A stretch of 64,000 nt of DNA, from assembly GCF_049674955.1 (NCBI RefSeq), contig NZ_CP187232.1:9858001-9922000 (forward strand). The letters run 5' to 3'. This DNA is from Sphaerisporangium viridialbum (lineage in GTDB: Bacteria > Actinomycetota > Actinomycetes > Streptosporangiales > Streptosporangiaceae). Shown here in pieces: positions 39,941-48,620 of the stretch. The translations under genes were made by a program, and so were the position numbers. Position 1 is the stretch's first letter; each line of letters begins with the position of its first letter. The notes beneath the pieces were generated by a model. That model did not search any database, was not told the DNA's origin, and saw nothing but the letters and a program-made list of their open reading frames with translations.

Positions 39941-40210
39941 ATGACCGGCTTCCCCACCACCGTCGCGCTGATCGCGCAGCTCGTCGCCGGGCACATCAGC
40001 CCGGCGACGCTGACGACGGCCGGGCTGGTGGGGGTGACCCTTCTGCTTCTCGCCTGGGCTCTCGGGCGGCTGGCGTCGGCGCCCTCGGTCGCGGTGACCT
40101 CGGGTCACCGTCCGCGCGCCGCGCACGCCGTCTTCGTGCGGATGCTCCACCCGGCCGCCGCCGGCCGCCCTCGGCCCAGAGCGCCATCCGCAGGCCCCGC
40201 GCCCGTCTAG
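39941..40210 (+). CDS. Small one- or two-span membrane protein (DUF6412-like)
   Basis: 89 residues with two hydrophobic segments (about 5-20 and 25-45, LTTAGLVGVTLLLLAWALG) and an Arg/Pro/Ala-rich tail with SGHRPRAAHAVFVRMLHP. I recall this type (DUF6412) as a neighbour of the YidC-like gene in actinobacteria, without a known function. It begins one base after the preceding stop. Confidence 0.65.
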   Translation: MTGFPTTVALIAQLVAGHISPATLTTAGLVGVTLLLLAWALGRLASAPSVAVTSGHRPRAAHAVFVRMLHPAAAGRPRPRAPSAGPAPV

Positions 40211-40281
40211 CGTCCCGGTAATCGTGCCGCTCACGGGCGCTTTCGTCATGTTCATCCATAGACGAAGGGGCTCTTCTCGCC

Positions 40282-40938
40282 ATGTTCGACACCGTCATCG
40301 ACTCCGCCTACCGGCTCATCAGCGGCCTCGGGGCCCTCACGGGCCCGGTCTTCGCGATCGTCCTGTTCACTCTGGCCGTACGCCTGCTCCTGTCGCCGCT
40401 CAGCGTCCGGCAGGCGAACGCGCAGAAGGCCCGCCTGCGCCTCGCGCCGCAGGTCGAGGCGCTGAGGAAGCGCTTCGCCCGTGATCCCGAGCGCCTCATG
40501 CGGGAGACCTCCAAGCTGTACGCCGCCGGGGGGACCTCGATGTTCGCGGGCATCATGCCCGGTCTCGCCCAGGCGCCGTTCCTCATGGTCACCTACCGGG
40601 TGTTCGTCTCGGCGACGATCGCCGGGCACCCCAACCTGCTGCTGGCCCAGAGCGCCCTCGGCGTCCCGCTCGGCGAGCACTTCGCCGCCGTGGTCGGGGC
40701 GAGCGGCCTGTTCAGCCTGCCCGCGCTGGTCTTCGTGGGGTTGTTCGCCCTGCTCGCGGTGCTGGCGTGGGTGACCTGGCGGCGGATGGGCGACGTCCAG
40801 CCGAAGGCGCTGCGGCTGATGCCGTTCGGGACCATCCTGGTCGCGGCCTTCCTCCCCCTCGCGGCAGGCATCTACCTGCTGGTGAGCACGGCGTGGACGG
40901 CGGCCGAGCGGGCGATCCTGTATCCGAAGCCCGCCTGA
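40282..40938 (+). CDS. Short YidC/Oxa1-family membrane insertase
   Basis: 218 residues with five hydrophobic segments. The YidC core is visible: FAIVLFTLAVRLLLSPLSVRQANAQK with the conserved Arg after TM1, then LAPQVEALRKRFARDPERLMRETSKLYAAGG (cytoplasmic coiled region) and MPGLAQAPFLMVTYRVF. It is shorter than the main housekeeping YidC, so it is probably a second, specialised insertase. AGGGG upstream of ATG 40282. Confidence 0.88.
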   Translation: MFDTVIDSAYRLISGLGALTGPVFAIVLFTLAVRLLLSPLSVRQANAQKARLRLAPQVEALRKRFARDPERLMRETSKLYAAGGTSMFAGIMPGLAQAPFLMVTYRVFVSATIAGHPNLLLAQSALGVPLGEHFAAVVGASGLFSLPALVFVGLFALLAVLAWVTWRRMGDVQPKALRLMPFGTILVAAFLPLAAGIYLLVSTAWTAAERAILYPKPA

Positions 40939-41024
40939 CACGACGCCCTCATGCCGATTGGGGGACTTGTACACCACTAACGTTGAATGTCGGAAAGACC
41001 TGCTTCAATCGGGAGGGCCGAACG

Positions 41025-42224
41025 ATGAACGGTGCCGACAGCGAGGTCGGGCGGCTGGAGACGGTCATGCTCCACCGCCCGGGCGCCGAGCTCAAGCGGC
41101 TGACCCCCCGCAACAGCGACAAGCTGCTCTTCGACGGCATCCCGTGGGTCGGCAGGGCCCAGGAGGAGCACGACGCCTTCGCCCAGGCGCTGCGCGACCA
41201 CGGGGTCGAGGTGCTCTACCTCACCGAGCTGCTCCAGGACACGCTGGAGTACGACTCCGCACGGCAGGAGATCATCCCCGCCGTGCTGGAGGAGCGGCAG
41301 CTCGGCGACAGGCTCGCGCAGCTGACGCGGGACCACCTGGAGGAGCTCGACCCGGAGGATCTCACCCAGACGCTGATCGCCGGGCTCGCCCGCGAGGAGC
41401 TGAAGACCGGCCGGGGCCTGGTGTACGGCCTGATGGACCGGCACGACTTCGTCATCGACCCCCTGCCGAACCTGCTGTTCACCAGGGACTCCAGCGTGTG
41501 GATCGGCGACCGCGTGGCCGTGACCAGCCTCGCCATGCCGGCCCGTACGCGAGAGAGCCTCCTGACCCGCCTGATCTACACCTACCACCCGAGGTTCGCC
41601 GGAGTGGACCACCTGTACGAGCCCTGGCTGGAGCATGTGGAAGGCGGTGACGTGCTGCTGATGGGCCCCGGCGTCATCGCTGTGGGCACCGGGGAGCGTA
41701 CGACGCCGGCGGGGGTGGAGCGCCTCTGCCGGCGCGTCTTCGAGGCCGGGCTGGCGCACACCGTGCTGGCGGTGCCGATCGCCCAGCAGCGGGCCACCAT
41801 GCACCTCGACACTATCTGCACGATGGTCGACGTGGACACCGTGGTCATGTATCCCCCGGTGGCCTACTCGCTCCAGGCCTACACCGTGACCTCGATGGAG
41901 CACGGCGAGCTTCGCGTCTTCGAGCCCCGCCCGTTCCTGGAGGCGGCGGCACAGGCCATGGGCATCGAGCGGGTCAAGGTCATCGACACCGGGCTCGACC
42001 CCGTCACCGCCGAACGCGAGCAGTGGGACGACGGGAACAACACGCTCGCCCTCGCCCCGCGCGTCGCGGTCGCCTATGAACGCAATGTGGAGACGAACGC
42101 GCGCCTGGAGGCCTCAGGGGTGAAGGTCATCCGTATTGCGGGCAGCGAACTAGGAAGCGGCCGGGGTGGCCCACGCTGTATGTCCTGCCCTATCAGCAGA
42201 GAACGTCTATCCGCACTCGCGTAG
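41025..42224 (+). CDS. arcA: Arginine deiminase
   Basis: 399 residues. Catalytic and substrate residues are in place: NLLFTRDSSVWIG, LEHVEGGDVLL (Glu and Asp), TMHLDTICTMVDVDTVV (catalytic His) and the nucleophile Cys in GPRCMSCPI near the C-terminus. It converts arginine to citrulline and ammonia. GGGAGG precedes ATG 41025. No arcB, arcC or arcD neighbour is present, so it acts as a free-standing deiminase. Its end overlaps the convergent ATPase gene by 18 bases. Confidence 0.96.
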   Translation: MNGADSEVGRLETVMLHRPGAELKRLTPRNSDKLLFDGIPWVGRAQEEHDAFAQALRDHGVEVLYLTELLQDTLEYDSARQEIIPAVLEERQLGDRLAQLTRDHLEELDPEDLTQTLIAGLAREELKTGRGLVYGLMDRHDFVIDPLPNLLFTRDSSVWIGDRVAVTSLAMPARTRESLLTRLIYTYHPRFAGVDHLYEPWLEHVEGGDVLLMGPGVIAVGTGERTTPAGVERLCRRVFEAGLAHTVLAVPIAQQRATMHLDTICTMVDVDTVVMYPPVAYSLQAYTVTSMEHGELRVFEPRPFLEAAAQAMGIERVKVIDTGLDPVTAEREQWDDGNNTLALAPRVAVAYERNVETNARLEASGVKVIRIAGSELGSGRGGPRCMSCPISRERLSALA

Positions 42225-42779
42225 AGCGCCTATTTCGGGCGTTCTAACTTGTGAATTAAGGACAGCGACCGGGGCGTGGAGAACCGCCCACACCGTGGTC
42301 ACGTCACCGTCGTGGCGCACCCCCCAGCGCACGGCGAGGAACTCGACGATGCCGAGCCCCCGCCCGCCGAGCGAGGAGAGGGTCGGCCGTCCCGCACGGG
42401 GCTCCGTGGCCGCTCCTCCATCACTCACCGTGACCTCGAGATGTTCGTCCGCCCAGTCCCAAGTGGCCATGATCTGGCCTGATGGGAGCGGGTGGGCGTG
42501 ACGCAACGCATTGCTCAGCAGTTCGCTCACCACAAGGACGGCGTCCTCTACCGCGGCGGCGAACACCCCCCATGCCTCGAGATCGGCGCTGAGACGCTGG
42601 CGTGCGACGGCGACGCTGGTCGGCGCATACGGCAACAGCACGACGCCCTCACTTCCCCGTTCTCCTGCATTTCCCCCTGAGGAAAACACATCCCAGTACG
42701 ACCGAAATGCCCCGTTCGATGGTTCTGGAAACCGTGCGGCGATCATTGCTTGTGCAGATTCGACAATAGGTGAGTCCAT
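42207..42779 (-). CDS. RsbW-like anti-sigma / regulatory ATPase (HATPase_c_2)
   Basis: 190 residues from ATG 42779. The histidine-kinase-like ATPase fold shows AVEDAVLVVSELLSNALRHA (N box), LEVTVSDGGA (G1) and LGGRGLGIVEFLAVRWG (G2), as in Streptomyces anti-sigma kinase families. About 55 N-terminal residues are not conserved. It may phosphorylate a STAS antagonist. It lies directly downstream of the PAS-GAF kinase gene with 14 bases between them. Confidence 0.88.
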   Translation of the reverse strand: MDSPIVESAQAMIAARFPEPSNGAFRSYWDVFSSGGNAGERGSEGVVLLPYAPTSVAVARQRLSADLEAWGVFAAAVEDAVLVVSELLSNALRHAHPLPSGQIMATWDWADEHLEVTVSDGGAATEPRAGRPTLSSLGGRGLGIVEFLAVRWGVRHDGDVTTVWAVLHAPVAVLNSQVRTPEIGALRECG

Positions 42780-42793
42780 CCGTGACCTGCTCG

Positions 42794-44680
42794 TTACCGG
42801 TTCGGTGTGTCGGATCCGATATAGGCCGGTGCGGTGCCCAAGATGAATCTCATTCGGGTGCCTCCGCCGGGCCGGGAATGCGCGGAGACCTCGCCGCCTT
42901 GGGCCCGGGCGAGGCTGCGGGCGATGTAAAGCCCGAGCCCCACACCGCCGAACCTGCGGCGGTCGCCGCTGTCCGCCTGGACGAACCGCTCGAAGACGCG
43001 CTCGCGGTCGTCCGGCGCGATGCCCACCCCCTCGTCGTCCACCACGAGGACCACGTGGTCGCCCTCGGCCCACGCGAGCACGCGGATCAACCCGCCGTCC
43101 GGCGAGTACTTGAAGGCGTTCTCCAGGAGCTGGCCGAGCAGGATGTCCGTGGCCAGCGCATCGCCGTCGACCAGTGGCAGGTCGCTCGGGATGTCCACCT
43201 CCACGCTGTGCCGGTCGGACAGGACGGGCATCCCCAGCGTGGCCGCGCGCACCCGTTCGCCCAGGTCGAAGCTCTCCACCTGGACCTTCAGCTCCTCGGC
43301 CCCGGCCCGCGCGCCGAGCAGGAGGTGGTCCATGAGCTGGCCGAGCGCCCTGGCCCGCTCCGCGATGGTCCGCACGGCGGAACGGCGCTCCACGTCCGAC
43401 AGCTTGTCCCAGCGCGCGTCCAGCGTGCTGGCGAACCCCTGCACCACCGTGATGGGCGTGCGCAGTTCGTGGCTGGTGGTGGCGAGGAACAGGTCCTTGG
43501 CCTCCTCCAGCTCCTTGGCCCGCGTGACGTCACGGAAGTCGACGACGATCTCGGCGGTCTCGTCGATCTTCGCGCTGACGACGTCCAGCCAGCGCCCGCA
43601 CGGGAGCTGGGTGGTGAGCTTCTCGCCCGGCGCGGGCAGTGGGAACGGCGGCCGGTGACCGATCACCTCGGGCGCCCGCACCCCGGTCAGCTCCTCGGCC
43701 GCGGGGTTCCACTGGCGGACGAGCCCGGTGCCGTCGAGCACGGCTATGCCGTCCGCGCTCGCGTCGACGACCGCCCGCTCGTGGGCCCGCTGCCGCACGG
43801 CGTCCTGGTACGCCATGGCGTTCGCGAGCGCGATCCCCGCGTGCCCGGCCAGCAGTTCCAGCAGCTCAAGCTCGATGTGGCCGGCCTTGCGCTCGGCGAA
43901 CAGCGCGTACAGCGCCCCGTACGGCCGCCCGCCGACCGCCGCCACGCCGAGCGCGATGGTGTGCAGTCCTGGCAGCTCCGACCAGATCAGGTCGTCGAGC
44001 ACGGTCTGGTCGCCGGTCTCCAGCAGGACGGTCTTGCCGGTCCGCAGCAGCTTGCCGACGAGGCTCGTATGCAGGTCGGCGGTGGCGCCCCGCAGCCTGT
44101 CGGGCAGCCCGTGCGTGCTGACCAGCCGCAGGCGGTCGTCCTCGATCAGCACGAAGCCGCCCGCGTCTGCCCCGGTCAGCTCGGTGAGGCTCCCCGCGAT
44201 GCGGTCGAGCACGGGTGACAGCTCAAGCTCGGCGTTGATGTCGCCGACCACGTCGGTGAGCCGCCGGACGAGCCTCGCCCTGCGGGCGCCCCGGTCGCGG
44301 GCGGCCGAGTCGTTCTCCAGCGAGTGATAGACGCTGACGTACCCGAGCAGCGCGCCTGCCTCCGAGCGCAGCGCGCTCATGTCCACGCCCACGTCGACGA
44401 GCGAGCCGTCGCTGCGCAGGCGCTTGGTGCGCAGGGAGACGGGACCTCCGGTGCGGACCCGTTCGAGCACCGCGTTGTGCTCGGCCATGAGCTCGTCGGG
44501 GACGAGCGGCGCCCTGCGCCCGGTCATGTCGCCTGAGGTCCAGCCGAACAGGCGCTCGGCGGCGGGATTCCACACGAGGACGGAAAGGTCGCGATCGAGG
44601 GCTACGACGGCATTCGGGGAGCTCGCGAGGACAGCACGGGCAAAGCCGTCATCGGCGTTCTCTACCCGGTCGTCACTCAT
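42794..44680 (-). CDS. PAS-GAF-PAS sensor histidine kinase
   Basis: 628 residues from ATG 44680. PAS 1 (about 12-115, NAVVALDRDLSVLVWNPAAERLFGW), GAF (about 140-290, LSPVLDRIAGSLTELTGADAGGFV), PAS 2 (about 305-390, DGIAVLDGTGLVRQWNPAAEELTG), HisKA with LATTSHELRTPITVVQGFA, HATPase with LLGQLLENAFKYSPDGG, VVDDEGVGIAPDDRERVFERF and FGGVGLGLYIARSLA. No membrane helix, so it senses a cytoplasmic signal. It is cotranscribed with the RsbW-like ATPase, a layout suggesting a partner-switch input. Confidence 0.93.
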   Translation of the reverse strand: MSDDRVENADDGFARAVLASSPNAVVALDRDLSVLVWNPAAERLFGWTSGDMTGRRAPLVPDELMAEHNAVLERVRTGGPVSLRTKRLRSDGSLVDVGVDMSALRSEAGALLGYVSVYHSLENDSAARDRGARRARLVRRLTDVVGDINAELELSPVLDRIAGSLTELTGADAGGFVLIEDDRLRLVSTHGLPDRLRGATADLHTSLVGKLLRTGKTVLLETGDQTVLDDLIWSELPGLHTIALGVAAVGGRPYGALYALFAERKAGHIELELLELLAGHAGIALANAMAYQDAVRQRAHERAVVDASADGIAVLDGTGLVRQWNPAAEELTGVRAPEVIGHRPPFPLPAPGEKLTTQLPCGRWLDVVSAKIDETAEIVVDFRDVTRAKELEEAKDLFLATTSHELRTPITVVQGFASTLDARWDKLSDVERRSAVRTIAERARALGQLMDHLLLGARAGAEELKVQVESFDLGERVRAATLGMPVLSDRHSVEVDIPSDLPLVDGDALATDILLGQLLENAFKYSPDGGLIRVLAWAEGDHVVLVVDDEGVGIAPDDRERVFERFVQADSGDRRRFGGVGLGLYIARSLARAQGGEVSAHSRPGGGTRMRFILGTAPAYIGSDTPNR

Positions 44681-44861
44681 GGACCCCATCGTGCCCGTTT
44701 TTGCAATCGCGTCTTGGCAATTTCGATGTGCGAATCGTCGCATTCGCCGGGACCGTACCCTCACGGGGCCTTCCACGGCGCGCGGCGCGCTCGCCGTCAC
44801 GACCGGTGGGACCCTCCGCTCCGATACGCTGCCTGGTAGCGGGACCGGGAGGGGTGCGGCC

Positions 44862-45455
44862 ATGTCGACAGGGGATCTCGAAGCCCTCGTGCGGGTGACC
44901 GCTCCCGGCTATGTGGGCGAGACCCCGCCCGACATCGCGTTCGGGATGACCGACACCCCTGTCGGACGGCTGGCGCTCGCCGTCACCGCGCGCGGCGTGG
45001 TCGCCTGCAGCTACGAGAACGAGCACGTGGTCTTCGCGCGCATCACCCGCGAGATCGGCTCGTTCATCGGCCCCGACCCCCGGCGCCTCGACCCGATACG
45101 CCGCGAGCTGGACGCGTACTTCTCCGGCAGGCTCAGGGCCTTCACCCTGCCCGTCGACCTGCGGCTGGCCACGCCGTTCGCCCGCACGGTGCTCCAGATG
45201 ACGATGGCCGTGCCCTACGGAAGCGTCACGACATTTCCGGAGATCGCCGAGCGCATCGGGCGGCCCCAGGCGCTGCGCGCCATAGGCAACGCGCTGACCG
45301 CCAACCCGGTCTGCGTCATCGTCCCCTGCCACCGGGCGATCGAGTCCCAGGGGAATCCCGGAGGGTACGCCGGCGGTCTCGCCGCCAAGCAGTTCCTTCT
45401 CCGCCTCGAGAACCTCAGCCTCGAGGACCTCCGCCTCCAAGACCCCGCCCGCTGA
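44862..45455 (+). CDS. ogt: Methylated-DNA--protein cysteine methyltransferase (Ogt family)
   Basis: 197 residues. The C-terminal domain has VPYGSVTTFPEIAERIGRPQALRAIGNALTANPVCVIVPCHRAIES, with the acceptor Cys in PCHR and the Arg finger. It repairs O6-alkylguanine by suicide transfer. The N-terminal 30 residues extend the usual Ogt. ATG 44862 is preceded by GGGAGGGG. Its end overlaps cytX by 41 bases. Confidence 0.94.
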   Translation: MSTGDLEALVRVTAPGYVGETPPDIAFGMTDTPVGRLALAVTARGVVACSYENEHVVFARITREIGSFIGPDPRRLDPIRRELDAYFSGRLRAFTLPVDLRLATPFARTVLQMTMAVPYGSVTTFPEIAERIGRPQALRAIGNALTANPVCVIVPCHRAIESQGNPGGYAGGLAAKQFLLRLENLSLEDLRLQDPAR

Positions 45456-46752
45456 GCGCCCGCACGAGCAGCGTCGCCAGCGCGGACACGACGAAGGCGG
45501 CCAGCGCGGCGTTCATCCAGACCTGCCGCTCGAAGCCGATCGCGTCGCGGAGCGCCGTCCACACCGAGTCCCACCACGCCACCGTGGGCGTGGCCGTGAC
45601 CAGCCAGTACGCCACGAAACCGAGCACCCACGGCACGATCATCCCCCATCGCGAGGGCGCGCTCGCCGAGGTGTCCCACCTGGCGGCCCCGCCGAGCAGG
45701 AAGTAGTCGATCACGAGTACGGCGAACATCGGGACGAACACCGCGCCGATGACGCCGAGGAACGCCCCGTAGGAGTTCACGTCGGCGAAGAGCGCGATGA
45801 CGGTGGTCAGCACGCCGACGCCGATCGAGAAGACGCGGCGGTCCACCCTCGGCAGGAGGTTCTGCAGGGACATCGCCGTGGAGTAGACGTTGGCGAACGA
45901 CTGGTCGGCCTCCCTCAGCACCAGGATGCCGAAGAACAGGCCGCCGAGGGGCACCGCGACGAACGCGTCCCACACGCGGTCGGGGTCGTTGCCGACCAGG
46001 GCCAGCGCGAGTATGCCGATGACCAGGCACGCGACCTGGGCGATCGTGTAGCCGCCGACCACCCCCGCGAAGGCCGCCCGGCCCGACCGCGAGTGCCGCG
46101 CGTAGTCGGCCGCCACCGGCACCCAGGAGACCGAGAGCGCGATCACGTAGTCGACGGCAGGGGCGAAGGCCTTCCAGTCGCCGCCCCCGAGCGCGGGCGC
46201 CTCGCGCAGCAGCGCCACCGCGAGCCACACCATCGCGACGACCACCCCGGCCGTCACGAAGCGGCGGAGCAGGCGGATGGCGCCGAGCGGCCGGATCGTC
46301 AGGGCGATGGTGAGCAGCCCCGCCGCCACCACCCAGACCCAGTACGGCACCGAGTCACCGAAGATCGCACGCGCCCCGGTGGCGATCACCCACAGCTCGA
46401 AGGCCCCCCAGCCGAGCATCTGAACGATGTTCAGAACCGTCGGGATGTACGACAGCCTGGCCCCGAACAGGCCGCGCAGCAGCACCATCGCCGGCGCGCC
46501 GGTGCGCGCGCCGGGCACAGCCGCGAGGCCGACCATCACGGTGCCGATCAGGCTGCCGACCACCGCCGCGAGGACGGCGGCGGCGAGGCTCAGCGGGGTG
46601 TCGCCCAATGGGTTGAGCAGGTACAGGGCCCCGGAGAAGCCGAGGAGGCTCACCCCGAGGTTGGCCCAGAAGGCGCCCTGGTCGAGCAGGCCCAAGGTCT
46701 TCGGAGGGGCCTCGTCGAGTGTCAGGGGGACCTCGCCGACGGCGGACGTCAT
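45415..46752 (-). CDS. cytX: NCS1-family HMP/thiamine-precursor transporter (CytX-like)
   Basis: 445 residues, twelve predicted helices. NCS1 features: LLDQGAFWANLGVSLLGFSGALYL, LNIVQMLGWGAFELWVIATGA, and VSWVPVAADYARHSR with the conserved cytosine-permease motif. A TPP riboswitch immediately upstream makes hydroxymethylpyrimidine (thiamine precursor) the likely substrate, as for CytX. The riboswitch's last paired segment (GGGAG) is itself the ribosome-binding site. Family and regulation are firm; the substrate is inferred from regulation. Confidence 0.9.
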   Translation of the reverse strand: MTSAVGEVPLTLDEAPPKTLGLLDQGAFWANLGVSLLGFSGALYLLNPLGDTPLSLAAAVLAAVVGSLIGTVMVGLAAVPGARTGAPAMVLLRGLFGARLSYIPTVLNIVQMLGWGAFELWVIATGARAIFGDSVPYWVWVVAAGLLTIALTIRPLGAIRLLRRFVTAGVVVAMVWLAVALLREAPALGGGDWKAFAPAVDYVIALSVSWVPVAADYARHSRSGRAAFAGVVGGYTIAQVACLVIGILALALVGNDPDRVWDAFVAVPLGGLFFGILVLREADQSFANVYSTAMSLQNLLPRVDRRVFSIGVGVLTTVIALFADVNSYGAFLGVIGAVFVPMFAVLVIDYFLLGGAARWDTSASAPSRWGMIVPWVLGFVAYWLVTATPTVAWWDSVWTALRDAIGFERQVWMNAALAAFVVSALATLLVRALSGRGLGGGGPRG

Positions 46753-46758
46753 CGCACG

Positions 46759-46842
46759 CTCCCTACGCCGGCATTACCCGGACAGGTTCATGCGGTCGGC
46801 AACAGGTCGGTTGCCCTCTCAGCCCGGCGCTCCCGAGCTCCC
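46759..46842 (-). promoter_or_regulatory. TPP riboswitch upstream of cytX
   Basis: Minus strand shows the thi-box: CGGGAGCTCGGGAGC, GGGCTGAGAGGG, CCGACCGCATGAACCTGTCC, GGGTAATGCCGGCGTAGGGAG. The final GGGAG (46759-46763) is 6 bases before ATG 46752, so TPP binding should hide the SD directly. Confidence 0.96.
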
Positions 46843-46849
46843 GCTACGG

Positions 46850-47242
46850 CTTATGCAGTTAGCGCCCTATCTTGCCGCATCAGACGGCATCTGACCACAG
46901 GGGCATGAGATCACGGCCGTCTCACGGCTCCGTCCGCCACCGTCCGCCGAAGTACAGCTAAGTGCGCCCCCGGCTACCAGCGCACAGGCCCCGATCAGCC
47001 CATCTCGACGCGGGTAGCGGGTAGCGGCCCCGGCCCGGCCTCCGGCCTCTAGCCCTTCCGCCGTGCCCTTGCCCCTCGTGCTGGCCGCTACCGCTACCGG
47101 CCCCTTACGCGCCGACGCAGGGCCGCGAGGCGCCCCCCCTGCCTGGTCCGCAGAAGTTGCGGAGATGCGGAGATGTTTCAGCGCCCTCAAGCGGTCCTGC
47201 TCCGAGAGCAGCAGCGGGGCAGGCTGCAACGGGGCCGTGCCA
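46850..47242. other. Region with only weak coding signals
   Basis: A minus-strand frame (46867-47283) reads QDRLRALKHLRISATSADQ without domain or SD, and plus-strand frames are no better. It is probably non-coding or a remnant between cytX control and the FAD oxidase 3' end. Confidence 0.35.
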
Positions 47243-48250
47243 TTAGAAGCGATCCAGGCGGCAACCTGACAGAGCCGACTCAACGGTTCCGTCGACCAAC
47301 TCCCGCGCGACCAGGCGGCCCACGGCCGCGGCGAGCGTGACCGCCGAGTGCATCACTGCCAAGTAGAGGCCGGGGACCTCGGCGACCGGGCCGACGATCG
47401 GCTCACCGTCGGCCGGCATTGGGCGCGCTCCGAGTCGGGTGCTGAGCAGCTCGACGCTCCCGGCGCCATGGAAAGTGGACCGGACGGCGGCAAGGGTCCG
47501 TTCGGGCGAGTCCGCGGCGGCGATCAGCCGGTCCGCGGCGACCTGCCGAAGATCGAAGTCCTCAGTGTTGACCACGGTGCGGACCAGACCGGCCGGGGCG
47601 CGGAGCCGGAACAGCGGCGACGGCGACGGTTCGACCGGGACGCGCACGCCGAGCGGCGCGCACAGCGCGGCCGTGGCAACTCCGGCCGCCAGCACCACCG
47701 TCGCACCGGAGAGGGGTCCTGCTGACGTCTCAACCCCGGTGATCTGGCCCGCTGTATCCCGGCGGACCGCGGTAACCGGCGTGTCCAGATGTACCCGAGC
47801 TCCATGGGTGCGAGCGGCCGCGACCAGCCGCTCGGTCACGCCCACCGAGTCAACAGCGCCGTCATCCGGCGCCCAGACAGCCCACTCCGGAGGCTGCCGA
47901 AGGGTGGGCTCGAGCGTCGCCACGGTGGCCGCGTCCACGATCGTCTGCCCGGGCCCGGCGTCCGGCGCACTGCCCTCCCTGGTCCAGCTCAGCGAGCCGG
48001 ACCAGGTAACCGGGAGTCCCGGCAACTCGGCCCCGAGTCGGTGGTACTCCGCCGTTGCGGTGGCCCGCAGCCCGGCGGCCGGACCTTTACGCACGCCAGA
48101 CGCTCCGACCCAGGCGAACGAGTCCGCCGTCACGCCGGCGCCTGGCCGCCCGGCGTCGACCAACGTCACCGCGGCGCCCGCCCGGGCGGCGTGATAGGCC
48201 ACCGATGCGCCGACAATGCCGGCGCCGACGACGACCAAGTCCCCACTCAC
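47243..48250 (-). CDS. FAD-dependent D-amino-acid-oxidase-type oxidoreductase (DAO superfamily)
   Basis: About 335 residues from GTG 48250. Nucleotide-binding start DLVVVGAGIVGASVAYHAARAGAAVTLVDAG (GxGxxG) and C-terminal LYLAVMHSAVTLAAAVGRLVARELVDG (FAD contact) fit DAO-type oxidases of amines or amino acids. It is not clearly ThiO (sequence resembles sarcosine/D-amino acid oxidases more). A decayed TPP aptamer lies 250 bases upstream, so a thiamine link is uncertain. The start among several GTGs is ambiguous. Confidence 0.82.
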   Translation of the reverse strand: MSGDLVVVGAGIVGASVAYHAARAGAAVTLVDAGRPGAGVTADSFAWVGASGVRKGPAAGLRATATAEYHRLGAELPGLPVTWSGSLSWTREGSAPDAGPGQTIVDAATVATLEPTLRQPPEWAVWAPDDGAVDSVGVTERLVAAARTHGARVHLDTPVTAVRRDTAGQITGVETSAGPLSGATVVLAAGVATAALCAPLGVRVPVEPSPSPLFRLRAPAGLVRTVVNTEDFDLRQVAADRLIAAADSPERTLAAVRSTFHGAGSVELLSTRLGARPMPADGEPIVGPVAEVPGLYLAVMHSAVTLAAAVGRLVARELVDGTVESALSGCRLDRF

Positions 48251-48433
48251 CGATGAGCTCAACACGTTCACGACCCTAGCGTCCGCCCGCGCGGCCTGGT
48301 GGGTCGACGCCCACAGATGCTTGGCGGCGCGCTGGATGGGCCGCACGACCACACGCGGGAGGGCTGACAGGAAGGCTGCGGAGGGCTTTCAGCGCGGCTA
48401 CTGCTGTACTTCGTAGCTGTACGGGGCCAAAGG

Positions 48434-48460
48434 GGCCACCTACGCCACCCGTAGGTGGCC
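48434..48460. terminator. Hairpin between decayed TPP aptamer and FAD oxidase gene
   Basis: GGCCACCTAC / GTAGGTGGCC, perfect 10-bp stem, loop GCCACCC; no T-run. It lies 45 bases after the aptamer remnant on the minus strand. Confidence 0.6.
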
Positions 48461-48504
48461 TCTGATCTGCACAGCGACGGCACGGCAAGCTATGACGGCA
48501 CCAT

Positions 48505-48583
48505 CCGGACAGGTTCATGCGGTCGGCGGCGCGCCCAGCGTGACTGGGAACCGCCCTCTCAGCCCGGTTGCGCCCGAGCTCCC
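48505..48583 (-). promoter_or_regulatory. Decayed TPP riboswitch aptamer
   Basis: Minus strand keeps GGGAGCTCGGG, CGGGCTGAGAGGGCG and GCCGACCGCATGAACCTGTCCGG, as in the cytX aptamer, but where the intact copy reads GGGTAATGCCGGCGTAGGGAG it reads GATGGTGCCGTCATAGCTTG. The 3' strand that forms the closing helix and contacts the ligand is lost. The next gene is 250 bases away. Confidence 0.8.
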
Positions 48584-48620
48584 GCGGTATCAATTTTGAC
48601 CGAATTATTACACCCCGCCG

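Noticed and set aside
42223..42245. arcA terminator hairpin (AGAGCGCC / GGCGTTCT)
   Set aside because: It lies inside the 3' coding end of the convergent ATPase gene, contains a wobble pair and is short; it cannot be separated from chance.
48505..48583. Functional second TPP riboswitch
   Set aside because: The 3' conserved block needed for ligand contact and the closing helix is altered at most positions and no gene start follows it; described as decayed.
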